Positions 36,868-45,741 of a stretch of 64,000 nt of DNA are shown one piece after another. The stretch spans positions 1,116,001-1,180,000 of the forward strand of contig NZ_CP038498.1 of assembly GCF_012427845.1 (NCBI RefSeq), given 5' to 3'. The notes under the pieces are model-generated. The model had not been told where the DNA came from. It saw nothing but the letters and a program-made list of their open reading frames with translations, and searched no databases. Every line of letters begins with the position of its first letter. Position 1 is the first letter of the stretch. The DNA comes from Pectobacterium punjabense (lineage in GTDB: Bacteria; Pseudomonadota; Gammaproteobacteria; Enterobacterales; Enterobacteriaceae). The position numbers and the translations under genes are program-made.

Positions 36868-37785
36868 TCAGCTTTTAAAGCCATATTTGCTGCTCAGCCC
36901 TAATTCGTTCACGATGCGAACACCTGAATCCAACGCCTCACCCTGTAATCCTCGCAGTGGACGACGCAGGCTACCTGCCGGTAAACCTACCGCCTTCATC
37001 AATGATTTCACTGCCACTGGATTGATAGCCGAGTAGGTGTAATGCAGCAGAGGCAATAAATGCTGATAGGCCTTACGGAAGCGTTCCGCATCCTCGCCGT
37101 TTTTCCACGGACGAGAAATTTCGGCCAGTTCTGCCGGTGCAATATTGCCCGTCATATTGGCGGTCCCATGGCCTCCCAGCGACATCGTTGGCACCACCAG
37201 ACCCAGGTTGGGCGAGTCGCAGCACATCACTGAAACATCAGGATTCCCCGCCAGAACCTGTGCGACCTGACCTACGCGAGTCGTGGATTCTTTATGAATG
37301 ACGTAGTTCGGATGTTTGAAAATACGCAGCAGCGACGTCCAGTGCAGATCCGTTTTCACGCGTGGTGGGTTGTTATAGATCCCCAATGGCAAATCGGTCG
37401 CGTCTGCAATTTCCAGAAAGTAGCTTTCGATATCGCTCTCGCTGGCACAGATATAAGCGGGTGCGGCGATAATGGCACCGTCTGCACCGTTGTCATGCGC
37501 ATAGCGAACATAGTCAATGGTGGTGTCGGTATTGTTACCGGTGCAACCGTAGAACAGCTTCATTTTGCTGCTGCTGTATTGTGCGGTACGGTGGATGATC
37601 GCTTTTCTCTCGTCTGGGGACAGCATAGAAACTTCCCCGGTTGAGCCCATAATCAAAACGGCAGCCGTACCGTTGTCTTCCTGGAATTTTAATAACGCCT
37701 CAAATGCGCCGAAATCCACACTACCATCGTCATTAAAAGGCGTGATGAGGGCAACAAATGACCCTTCAATTTTTTCTCTGCTCAT
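36868..37785 (-). CDS. Dihydrodipicolinate synthase / N-acetylneuraminate lyase family protein
   Basis: A 305-residue class I aldolase-type (beta/alpha)8 protein. The family features are present: GSTGEVSML (the Thr pair region), the catalytic Tyr in GIYNNPPR and the Schiff-base Lys in VIHKESTTRVGQV. It is probably not the housekeeping DapA: it sits in a catabolic-looking cluster with a TetR regulator, an M20 amidohydrolase and a peptide-type transporter. The substrate (a 2-keto acid or its precursor) cannot be read from sequence; pyruvate-dependent aldol cleavage is the general chemistry. It lies 73 bp downstream of the TetR gene on the same strand. Confidence 0.85.
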   Translation of the reverse strand: MSREKIEGSFVALITPFNDDGSVDFGAFEALLKFQEDNGTAAVLIMGSTGEVSMLSPDERKAIIHRTAQYSSSKMKLFYGCTGNNTDTTIDYVRYAHDNGADGAIIAAPAYICASESDIESYFLEIADATDLPLGIYNNPPRVKTDLHWTSLLRIFKHPNYVIHKESTTRVGQVAQVLAGNPDVSVMCCDSPNLGLVVPTMSLGGHGTANMTGNIAPAELAEISRPWKNGEDAERFRKAYQHLLPLLHYTYSAINPVAVKSLMKAVGLPAGSLRRPLRGLQGEALDSGVRIVNELGLSSKYGFKS

Positions 37786-37858
37786 ATCTGTTTCCTGTCG
37801 GTTTATGCGTACTACGGATAAATAAAGATCAGAACGATGACTCGCTATCAGTGCGGAG

Positions 37859-38551
37859 TTAGGAGGCCTCAGTCAGCGGTTCGGCGGTAAAGCCGGCCTC
37901 GACAAAACGTAATAAGTGCGACAGCACGCGGTCGTCATCGCGGTTGTCACATAGCCCTTTAGAGAGCAGCGCCAGACGGCCAGAACGCGGATCGGCATCG
38001 GTTAGCACGTGCATGGCGGCTCCGCGGGCAAATTCATAGCGCCAGATTACCTCTGAGCGTGACAACGCGGGCAACGCACGCGTAAAGGCATCGATAAAAC
38101 GGTGGGCGACCTGATCGAACTGCGCCGAAAGCAGGGCGGTGACTTCCAGACCCGGCGTCGCGCGCAGGTGCTGTAATAGGCGCACGACGATGCGACCCCC
38201 ATCGGGTGTGCGCGCTGTTTTAACCAGCGGGCGCAGTAGCGCATCCAGCAGCGCGGCAACGGGAAGATCATCACCCTGATTGGTTTTCTCTACCTCATCC
38301 AGCAGTCGCGTTCTTTCGTCATTTAGCGGGCCGAGAACATGGTCCAGCACGGCACGCAGCAATCCTTCTTTCGAACCAAAGTAATAATTCACCGATGCCA
38401 CGTTTACGTTGGTGGCTTCGGTGATTTCACGAATAGTCGTCAGTTCACTCCCTTTGCAGGCGAAGATTGTGATGGCTTCACGCAGGATGCGCTGTTTGAT
38501 GTCCGCTTCTTTTTCTTTGCTTTGCGCTTTGGTTTTCAATAACTCCACCAT
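37859..38551 (-). CDS. TetR-family transcriptional regulator
   Basis: A 230-residue regulator with an N-terminal TetR helix-turn-helix (TTIREITEATNVNVASVNYY, then FGSKEGLLRAVLDHVLG) and a long C-terminal ligand domain. It lies between the DapA-like gene and the M20/transporter operon, all on the minus strand, and is the only regulator in this block. A perfect TetR-like inverted repeat at 45613-45630 in front of the transporter operon is a candidate operator (inference). The ligand is unknown. Confidence 0.87.
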   Translation of the reverse strand: MVELLKTKAQSKEKEADIKQRILREAITIFACKGSELTTIREITEATNVNVASVNYYFGSKEGLLRAVLDHVLGPLNDERTRLLDEVEKTNQGDDLPVAALLDALLRPLVKTARTPDGGRIVVRLLQHLRATPGLEVTALLSAQFDQVAHRFIDAFTRALPALSRSEVIWRYEFARGAAMHVLTDADPRSGRLALLSKGLCDNRDDDRVLSHLLRFVEAGFTAEPLTEAS

Positions 38552-38654
38552 GATTCATCCTTTTGACTCTCGCTCGACGTCGGGTGCGCAGCCGCCATGC
38601 GTTGTTATGTTTAGATCGTGGGGTAATGCGCTGTCGTTCTTGCCTATACCCTGC

Positions 38655-38718
38655 CTTGATAACCCTAGCTCTTGATAAACCCAGTTCTTGATAAACCCAG
38701 TTCTTGATAAACCAGGGT
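38655..38718. repeat. Four-copy 16-bp tandem repeat at the M20 gene 3' end
   Basis: Units at 38655, 38671, 38687 and 38703; the two middle copies are identical (CTTGATAAACCCAGTT), the outer ones degenerate. It spans the stop codon of the M20 gene and encodes its last residues; since 16 is not a multiple of three, the array shifts frame and probably created the present C terminus (GLSRTGFIKS). Confidence 0.87.
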
Positions 38719-39924
38719 TGCCCAATAGCGGATACCTAATGGGATCAGAGCATCATTAAAGTCGTAGTGTGGGGTATGTAGGTGATGCACGTTGGCCGCA
38801 CCTTTGTTGCTGTTTCCCAGCATCATGAAGGCGCCGGGGCGCTGCTCCAGCATGTAGGCAAAGTCTTCTGCGCCCAGCAGCGGCGTCATGGCGGTTTCCA
38901 CCTGTTCGAGTCCAACCACCTGCGCGGCAGCATTAACGGCGAGCTGCGTGGCGTGTGTATCGTTAACTAGCGCGGGATATTGCCGTTCGTAGTGCACGTC
39001 GGCCGTGGCACCAAAACCCTGTGCGGTGCTGTGCGCCAGTTCTCGCAGGCGTGTTTCCAGTAGATCGCGAACGCTCGGCGAGTAGCTCCGTCCGGTTCCT
39101 TTAAGGATGACGCTATCGGGGATAACGTTCGGGGCATGGATATCGCCGCCCTGAACATGGCCGATGCTGAGCACCGCCGCGTCCATGGCAGGGACATTGC
39201 GACTGACGATGGTTTGCAGACCTAGCATAAATTGTGCGGCGGGCAACGTTGGATCGATAGAAAGGTGAACGCCTGAACCGCCGTGTCCGCCGGTGCCGTG
39301 AAACGTGACCTGCCAGGTGTCGCTGGCCGCCAGCATCGGGCCGCTGCGAATCGCGAACTTACCGACCTCGATACCGGGCTTGTTATGCAGGCCAAACAGT
39401 CGATTGCAGGGGAACGCGGTCAGCAGGCCATCATTTAACATTGCAAGCCCGCCGCCTAATCCTTCTTCTGCCGGTTGGAAAATAAAGTGCACGGTACCTG
39501 CGAAATCGGGGTGTAGAGACAAATAGCGTGCGGCACCCAGTAGCATGGTGGTGTGTCCATCATGTCCACAGGCGTGCATTTTTCCAGCATGCACCGAGGC
39601 ATACGGCAGACCCGTTTTTTCACTGATATACAGCGCATCCATATCTGCCCGCAGGCCGATGCTATCTTCACCGGGATAACGGCCGCGTAAGGTCGCGACC
39701 ACGCCCGTACCGCCGATGCCTGTAGTGACAGCAAGCCCCCATGCCGTCAGTTTTTCTGCCACCAATTGCGCGGTAGCAAATTCTTCGAAGCCGATTTCTG
39801 GGTGTTGATGAATATGGTGACGAATCGCAACCAGCTCAGGTAAAAAATCCTGAATGACCGATTCCATTACCGTTTGGTCAATAAAGGTCGAGGTACTCAC
39901 TTGTCGTTCACTGTGCTTATCCAT
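38665..39924 (-). CDS. M20-family (M20D) amidohydrolase / metallopeptidase
   Basis: A 419-residue zinc-type hydrolase of the hippurate hydrolase / N-acyl-amino-acid amidohydrolase group. Metal-site motifs are visible: HQHPEIGFEE, HACGHDGHTTMLLGAA, the catalytic-glutamate block FQPAEEGLGGG, the inserted dimerisation domain starting near HGTGGHGGSG, and the C-terminal ligand MTPLLGAEDFAYML. It has no signal peptide, so it acts in the cytoplasm, probably on a conjugate imported by the adjoining ABC transporter. Its start overlaps the ATPase gene by 8 bp, so it is part of that operon. The C terminus is encoded by a tandem repeat. Confidence 0.9.
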   Translation of the reverse strand: MDKHSERQVSTSTFIDQTVMESVIQDFLPELVAIRHHIHQHPEIGFEEFATAQLVAEKLTAWGLAVTTGIGGTGVVATLRGRYPGEDSIGLRADMDALYISEKTGLPYASVHAGKMHACGHDGHTTMLLGAARYLSLHPDFAGTVHFIFQPAEEGLGGGLAMLNDGLLTAFPCNRLFGLHNKPGIEVGKFAIRSGPMLAASDTWQVTFHGTGGHGGSGVHLSIDPTLPAAQFMLGLQTIVSRNVPAMDAAVLSIGHVQGGDIHAPNVIPDSVILKGTGRSYSPSVRDLLETRLRELAHSTAQGFGATADVHYERQYPALVNDTHATQLAVNAAAQVVGLEQVETAMTPLLGAEDFAYMLEQRPGAFMMLGNSNKGAANVHHLHTPHYDFNDALIPLGIRYWATLVYQELGLSRTGFIKS

Positions 39925-41644
39925 GCGCCTGCCTGCTCATCGGCTGTGGGGACACAGACGCTTCGCGCTGCCCGCCGCCGGGGACGGCATCGATCAGTTT
40001 GCGGGTATACGGATGCTGTGGCTGATGCCAGATGCTGTGGTGATCGCCGCTTTCCACGCAGCGCCCGTTTTGCATCACCATGACCCGGTCGGCGATATAA
40101 CGCACCACTGCAAGGTCGTGGGAAATAAACAGCAGCGACAGACCCATTTCGTTTTTTAACTCCACCAGCAGATTGAGAATTTGTGCCTGAATAGAGACAT
40201 CGAGTGCAGATACGGGTTCGTCGCAAATCACCAATGAAGGACGCACCACCAGCGCACGGGCAATGCCGATACGCTGACGCTGCCCACCGGAAAACTCATG
40301 GGGATAGCGATTCAGGCTGCTTTGCGGCAGACCGACGCGATCGATGATCGTGTTGATCGCCTGCTGTCGCTGCGGACGATCGCCAAGGCCGTGCACAATC
40401 AGCGCTGTTTCAAGAATATGCTGAATACTGTGGCGTGGGTTCAGCGAGGCGTAGGGGTCCTGAAATATCATCTGTACCCGCTGACGTAACGCTTTCAACC
40501 GTGATTCTTTTAGCGTGGTGATGTCTTGCCCATCAAAAACGATCTGCCCGTGTGACGGTGGTAACAGACGCAGAATGGTTTTGGACAGGGTCGATTTGCC
40601 ACAGCCGGATTCGCCCACCAGACCGAGCGTTTCACCGGGTAAAATAGTCAGTGAAACATCGTCAACCGCCAGCACCTTGCCCTGTGGTGTTGAATAGCGG
40701 GTCTGAATATTTTTCAGCGAGAGCAGCGGCTGCTGATTCGTGTCGGTAGCTCGGTGAATCAAGCTGGGTGGCGTCAGCAGTGTAAAATCGGCGCCTCCGT
40801 CCGTCGGTGCGTGATGGATTTCCGCCAGCCGATGCGTACGGTAATGCCTGTCCTGATCCATGTGCAGCGATGTTGCTAACAGCCCGTGCGTGTAGCTGTG
40901 CTTGGGGGCGAAACGGTGTGTGGATGACTGAAACAGGTCAACTGCCTGTGCTTCTTCTACCTTTTGCCCGGCATACATCACTGCCACACGATCGGCCCAT
41001 TGTGCAACCAGTCCAAGATCGTGGGTAATCAGCAGCAGGCTCATCGAGAATTCACGCCGCAAATTATCCAGCAGCGCCAGAATTTGTGCCTGAATAGTGA
41101 CGTCCAGCGCGGTGGTTGGTTCATCGGCAATCAGCAAGCGCGGACGGCACGCCACCGCCATGGCAATCATGACGCGCTGACGCTGGCCGCCAGACAGGTT
41201 ATGTGGATAGTCATCTACTCGTCTGGCCGGTTCTGGGATCTTGACCAGATCTAACAGTTCGATAGTGCGAGCCCTTGCCTGTGCAGGTGTTAGCGCTTCA
41301 TGCAGCCGTAGGGTTTCACTAATTTGTTGCCCGATAGAGAGCACCGGATTGAGCGAGGTCATCGGTTCCTGAAAAATCATCGACAGCGCGCTGCCACGCA
41401 GTTGACGCATCTTGCGATCCGGCAGGGTAAGCAGATCGTGTCCGTCAAACAGAATGTGACCACTGATTTTTCCCGGTTCGGCGACCAGTCGCATCAGGGA
41501 CAGCGCCGTTGCGGATTTACCACAGCCGGATTCACCGACCAGCGCCAGCGTTTCTCCGGCGTTAATCGTCAGGTTTAGCCCTCGAACGGCCTGATGGCCG
41601 GGAAAATCGACGCGTAAATCTTGAATATCGACCAGCGGCTTCAT
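39917..41644 (-). CDS. Peptide-type ABC transporter, fused double ATP-binding protein
   Basis: A 575-residue protein with two complete nucleotide-binding domains, like GsiA or YejF. Domain 1: Walker A GESGCGKSATALSL, signature LSGGQRQRVMIAMA, Walker B LLIADEPTTALD. Domain 2: Walker A GESGCGKSTLSKTIL, signature FSGGQRQRIGIARAL, Walker B LVICDEPVSALD. Each is followed by an oligopeptide/dipeptide transporter C-terminal extension. It energises the two permeases encoded upstream; the start overlaps the DppC-like stop (ATGA). Substrate class: peptides or amide conjugates, from family and neighbours. Confidence 0.92.
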   Translation of the reverse strand: MKPLVDIQDLRVDFPGHQAVRGLNLTINAGETLALVGESGCGKSATALSLMRLVAEPGKISGHILFDGHDLLTLPDRKMRQLRGSALSMIFQEPMTSLNPVLSIGQQISETLRLHEALTPAQARARTIELLDLVKIPEPARRVDDYPHNLSGGQRQRVMIAMAVACRPRLLIADEPTTALDVTIQAQILALLDNLRREFSMSLLLITHDLGLVAQWADRVAVMYAGQKVEEAQAVDLFQSSTHRFAPKHSYTHGLLATSLHMDQDRHYRTHRLAEIHHAPTDGGADFTLLTPPSLIHRATDTNQQPLLSLKNIQTRYSTPQGKVLAVDDVSLTILPGETLGLVGESGCGKSTLSKTILRLLPPSHGQIVFDGQDITTLKESRLKALRQRVQMIFQDPYASLNPRHSIQHILETALIVHGLGDRPQRQQAINTIIDRVGLPQSSLNRYPHEFSGGQRQRIGIARALVVRPSLVICDEPVSALDVSIQAQILNLLVELKNEMGLSLLFISHDLAVVRYIADRVMVMQNGRCVESGDHHSIWHQPQHPYTRKLIDAVPGGGQREASVSPQPMSRQAHG

Positions 41645-42576
41645 GCGCTTCTCCCTCGTAAGCGTGGATTCAGGGCATCGTTCAGCGCATCACCCACCAG
41701 ATTCAGTGACAGTACGGTTAAGACCAGCGCGGTGCCGGGTAGGGCAGTAAGAAACCAAGCGGTACGCAGCGATTCTCGGCCAGCACCGATCATGCTGCCC
41801 CAGCTCACGCGGTTCGGATCGCCAAACCCTAAGAAAGATAAAGCGGATTCAATCAAAATGGCCGAGGCGACCATGACTGACGTGGTGACGATGATCGACG
41901 GCAGCGCGTTCGGCAGCATTTCCTGAAAGATGATACGCAGGCTGGAAAATCCCTGACTGCGTGCGGCTAACACAAAATCACTTTCACGCAGCGAGCGAAA
42001 CTCGGCCCGTACCAGACGTGCAATCGTCGGCCAAGCGGCGATACCGATGGCCAGAGAAATCAGCGTTACCGAAGGGGAACCGATGGCGACCAATACCACG
42101 ACTAGCAAAAAGGTCGGGAAGGTCTGGAATAGCTCGGTGATGTGAACCAGCAGGTCATCCACCCGACCGCCAAAATAGCCCGCCAGCGCACCGACGACGG
42201 TGCCAATTAACAGGCTGACCATCACGGCCGAGAAACCGATTTGCAAGGAAACCTGTGAACCATGGACGATGCCAGCAGCAACATCTCGGCCCATCGAATC
42301 GGTTCCCAATGGGAAATCAGGATTCTCACCCGGCCACAAGAAAGGCTGGGCGACCATATCCAGCGGATCGCCGGGATACAGTAACGGCGCGAATGTCGCC
42401 ATCAGAAATACCGTAATCAGCAGCAGCAGACCAGCCATCCCCGCGGGATTACGGATAAATGCACGCACCTCCGGTGACAGGCGAAAAGGCGCTTTTAACG
42501 GACGCGTTGATGTTGAACGAGCGCTATCTGCTGCGGCTTTCTTCGGCACCAGGTTTTCAGGAGAAAGGTTATTCAT
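41641..42576 (-). CDS. Peptide-type ABC transporter permease, DppC-like
   Basis: A 311-residue inner-membrane permease with an N-terminal cytoplasmic extension, a first membrane segment (AGMAGLLLLITVFLMATFA), the OppC-type N-terminal domain and the EAA loop that contacts the ATPase (FVLAARSQGFSSLRIIFQEM). The start is one base after the DppB-like stop, so translation is coupled. Pairs with the DppB-like permease. Confidence 0.92.
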   Translation of the reverse strand: MNNLSPENLVPKKAAADSARSTSTRPLKAPFRLSPEVRAFIRNPAGMAGLLLLITVFLMATFAPLLYPGDPLDMVAQPFLWPGENPDFPLGTDSMGRDVAAGIVHGSQVSLQIGFSAVMVSLLIGTVVGALAGYFGGRVDDLLVHITELFQTFPTFLLVVVLVAIGSPSVTLISLAIGIAAWPTIARLVRAEFRSLRESDFVLAARSQGFSSLRIIFQEMLPNALPSIIVTTSVMVASAILIESALSFLGFGDPNRVSWGSMIGAGRESLRTAWFLTALPGTALVLTVLSLNLVGDALNDALNPRLRGRSA

Positions 42577-42577
42577 A

Positions 42578-43567
42578 TCAGCGAGCCTTAATTCGGGGAT
42601 CGAGCCAGGATTGCAATAAGTCCACCAGCACGTTAGCCAAAATGACTAAGAAGGCGGAAAGCAGCAGGACGCCTAACAAGACGTTGAAGTCGCGAGCCAT
42701 TACCGCTTCCAGCGCCAGACGACCCAGTCCCGGCCAGCTAAAGACCGTCTCGACCACCGCCGCGCCGCCCAGCAGATTGCCGAAGTGCATACCCGCAACG
42801 GTCGTGATAGGCAGCAGCGCACAGCGCAGAATGTGCCTGACGGTAACCCACAGCGGCGACAGTCCTTTGGCATGTGCGGTGCGCACGAAATCCTGCTGGG
42901 CGATTTCCAGCATGGCCGCGCGGGTCAGACGGGCGTAAATGGCGATAAAAAAACTGCTCAGCGCCAGTACCGGGAGAATGGCATGCTGCAACATATCCTT
43001 GAAATACGCCCAGCCAGTCAGGCTTGCGCCGATGGTGATGTTGCCGCCGCTTGGTAACCAATCAAGATGAACAGAAAACAGAATCAGCGTCATCAGGCCG
43101 ATCCAAAATCCCGGAGTGGAATAGAGCAGCAGCGCGATCAGTGAAAGCAGCCGATCGGGCCATTTGCCCGCCCATACCGCCATTATTGTCCCCAACGTTA
43201 TGCCGATAACAATGGCGAATACCTGTGATAGCAGCATCAGGAATAGCGTGCCCGGTAGCCGTGATAGGATTAGATCCATCACCGGTGCGTTGTAGCGGGG
43301 AGAAAAACCGAGGCTGAACTGCGCCAAGTTACTCAAATAAACCGAGAGTTGTTGCAGTATGGGCTGATCGAGACCGAATTGGGCGCGCAGGTGTGCCATG
43401 GTCGCTTCGGTTGCATTGCCTGACTCGCCGGCCAGCACATCAACAGCGTCTCCCGGCACCAACTGCAACAGGAAAAACACCAGAATGATAATGCCAATCG
43501 CTGTTGGCAGCGCATGAAGCAGGGTACGCCACAGTACGCGCCCGATTCGTTCTACTTTATTCATCAC
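42578..43567 (-). CDS. Peptide-type ABC transporter permease, DppB-like
   Basis: A 329-residue permease with the DppB/OppB N-terminal segment (ALPTAIGIIILVFFLLQLVPGD), about six membrane helices and the EAA loop FVRTAHAKGLSPLWVTVRH. Second gene of the operon, 50 bp after the binding-protein gene. Confidence 0.92.
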   Translation of the reverse strand: MMNKVERIGRVLWRTLLHALPTAIGIIILVFFLLQLVPGDAVDVLAGESGNATEATMAHLRAQFGLDQPILQQLSVYLSNLAQFSLGFSPRYNAPVMDLILSRLPGTLFLMLLSQVFAIVIGITLGTIMAVWAGKWPDRLLSLIALLLYSTPGFWIGLMTLILFSVHLDWLPSGGNITIGASLTGWAYFKDMLQHAILPVLALSSFFIAIYARLTRAAMLEIAQQDFVRTAHAKGLSPLWVTVRHILRCALLPITTVAGMHFGNLLGGAAVVETVFSWPGLGRLALEAVMARDFNVLLGVLLLSAFLVILANVLVDLLQSWLDPRIKAR

Positions 43568-43617
43568 ATACCTTCATGAGAGTCCCCCTGCCAGCGCAGG
43601 GGAATGCTGTATTACGA

Positions 43618-45204
43618 TTACTGATCCAGCCACACGTCGGCCAGGCTTCCGTTAACGCCCTGAATATCCGTGACGACGTTATGCACACGCTTGTTGTAAA
43701 TGGTCTGGCGCTTAATCTGGAGCAGGTTCAAATCAGGAATATCCGTGGCGATGATGCGTTGGAACTGTTTGTATAATTCCACGCGTTTTTCAGGATCGGT
43801 TTCCACCGCAGCCTGCTCAAGCAGACGGTCGACTTCCGGGTTGCTGTAATGTGAGCCGTTGCCGAAAGGCACGCCCGGTTGATAGGTTTTTGACCAGTAC
43901 AGGCGCTGGACACCCACGGCTGGGTCGAACAGGTTCGAGATGGAACCATTGTTGAAGTCAAAGTCGCGGTCGGTATAAACGCGCTTAACGAAGGTGGCGA
44001 AATCCTGAGAGCGAATGGTGACGTCAATACCGACTTTAGCCAGCGACGATTTGAGGTATTCCGCGACGCGTTTGAAGCTGTCGCCATAAGGCATGAAATC
44101 ATGTACCAGCGTGAAGCGGATACCGTTTGCCTGACGTGGGAAGCCTGCTTCGTCCAGCAGCTTGTTCGCTTTGGCAATATCGAAACTGTAAGGTGACGGT
44201 GTTGTATCGTGGAACTGTGCCAACTCCGGCGTAATCGGCGTTGGTGAGCTTACCGCATAGCCGTACCACACCACGTTTTTCAACACATCGATATTGATGC
44301 TGTGCGCAATGGCCTGGCGAACCTTCAGATTCTTCAGATAAGGGTTATCCAGATTGAATTCGATGCGCGTTTGCGTTGGGCTGTAGCCATAGCCAGCCGT
44401 TTCAATACCCAACTTGGGGTTCTTCTTGATGCGTTCAATTTCACTCAGCGGAACGGGAGAGTCACTTCCCAGATCCAATGCGCCGGTTTCAAGCGCAATC
44501 GTGCGAGTGGCGGCATCAGGGATGATTTTCACCACCAGTTTATCGACGTATGGCTTGGGGCTGTCCCAGTAGTTCGGGTTGCGTTCATAAAGGATATGGC
44601 TGCCACGCACCCATTCCTTGAACACAAACGGGCCAGTACCAATCGGCGCGGTATTGTGAGGATTAGACAGAATGTCTGTACCTTCGTATAAGTGCTTCGG
44701 CACGATAGGCGCTTCGTTGGCGGAGAACGCGCTCAGCAGATAAGGCGCGGGTTTTGACAGTTCCAGGATCGCGGTATACGGATCGGGTGTCTTCACTTCG
44801 GTGACGTTGGCAAAGGTGCCCTGACCGCGTGAATTGTATTTTTTGACGGTCAGAATGGAAAACGCAACGTCCGCAGACGTGAAGTCTTGCCCATCATGCC
44901 ATTTCACGCCTTTACGCAAATGGAACGTATATTGTTTACCATCCGGGCTAACTGACCAACTGGTCGCAAGTTGCGGGGTCGGTTTCATATCAAAATCGTA
45001 ATTCAGTAGCCCTTCAATCACTTTGGCGTTGATCTTCATTACCGCGCCGCTGGTGCTAACCAGACTGGTTAAGACCGGTGGCTCAGGCTCGGCCAGAAAA
45101 TTCAGCGTGCCGCCGCGCTTGGGCGTCAACGTTTCCGCCTGTGCGGCAAGGCCGAAGAGCGAAGAGGTCAGAATCAGCGCTGACAAGAAGAAATTTTTTT
45201 TCAT
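43618..45204 (-). CDS. Periplasmic substrate-binding protein of a peptide-type ABC transporter
   Basis: A protein of about 528 residues of the SBP_bac_5 (DppA/OppA) family. It has a Sec signal (MKKNFFLSALILTSSLFGLAA, cleavage after AQA) and family motifs such as YTFHLRKGVKWHDGQDFTSA and NKLLDEAGFP. I chose the ATG at 45204, after GGATGGGA, instead of the in-frame ATG at 45213. First gene of the SBP-permease-permease-ATPase-M20 operon and divergent from the molybdoenzyme gene. The ligand cannot be told from sequence; the downstream amidohydrolase suggests an N-acylated or peptide-bonded compound. Confidence 0.9.
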   Translation of the reverse strand: MKKNFFLSALILTSSLFGLAAQAETLTPKRGGTLNFLAEPEPPVLTSLVSTSGAVMKINAKVIEGLLNYDFDMKPTPQLATSWSVSPDGKQYTFHLRKGVKWHDGQDFTSADVAFSILTVKKYNSRGQGTFANVTEVKTPDPYTAILELSKPAPYLLSAFSANEAPIVPKHLYEGTDILSNPHNTAPIGTGPFVFKEWVRGSHILYERNPNYWDSPKPYVDKLVVKIIPDAATRTIALETGALDLGSDSPVPLSEIERIKKNPKLGIETAGYGYSPTQTRIEFNLDNPYLKNLKVRQAIAHSINIDVLKNVVWYGYAVSSPTPITPELAQFHDTTPSPYSFDIAKANKLLDEAGFPRQANGIRFTLVHDFMPYGDSFKRVAEYLKSSLAKVGIDVTIRSQDFATFVKRVYTDRDFDFNNGSISNLFDPAVGVQRLYWSKTYQPGVPFGNGSHYSNPEVDRLLEQAAVETDPEKRVELYKQFQRIIATDIPDLNLLQIKRQTIYNKRVHNVVTDIQGVNGSLADVWLDQ

Positions 45205-45741
45205 ATTTCCCATCCGTATGCAGAGGGCAGAGGTGTGCGCTCCGCCTTTATTTTTTTAATGGCGTGTTTTGAATGATGTGTTTTGGGTGACAAAAAACCG
45301 TTCTCTTCAGGAGGAAGAGAAATCAGGCTGAATTAAGTCAACATCGGGGCAGTAATGAAATAACGTCATTACCGTTGCTGTGTGGCGTAATGGTTTTCAT
45401 GCTGTGTTCCTGGTTTGAATAACGAACAAAGAATAAAATTGCCTGAATTTTAAAGCGGGTCACTTAAGCCTCATTTTAGGAGAAACACGGGGATGGGATT
45501 CCCGCAGGGACACCTCGCCCCGTGGTCGCTCCGTGTATCTCGGTTCTTAAACGATCGGCATTATCCTGAACCACCTCTTTATTTTCTGGTTAAACCCTAG
45601 CCCAACATGCGTTTTAAACGAACGTTTAAATATGGATAACGAATGCCGAATTATGCATAAGCTATTCACGCTTCTTGCTGTTGGGGAGGTGGATAATTCA
45701 GGTTATTATCCACCCTGCTAATTACTTATCCTGAGGTTGTC
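45205..45741. promoter_or_regulatory. Divergent 0.5-kb control region with TetR-like operator and hairpin
   Basis: No gene. It contains a GC-rich structured element (45485-45536) and, at 45613-45630, the perfect inverted repeat TTTAAACG-AA-CGTTTAAA. The repeat lies 111 bp before the molybdoenzyme ATG and about 410 bp before the binding-protein gene, so it could control either or both. Promoters were not confidently located. Confidence 0.55.
45613..45630. promoter_or_regulatory. Perfect inverted repeat, candidate TetR-family operator
   Basis: Arms TTTAAACG and CGTTTAAA with a 2-bp spacer. Symmetry and size fit a TetR-family dimer site; the TetR gene at 37859-38551 is the only regulator nearby. 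No second copy was seen in front of the TetR or DapA-like genes. Confidence 0.55.

Noticed and set aside
36868..37785. DapA-like gene as the housekeeping dihydrodipicolinate synthase
   Set aside because: Context is a TetR/transporter/amidohydrolase cluster and motifs around the active site differ from housekeeping DapA; kept as a family-level call only.
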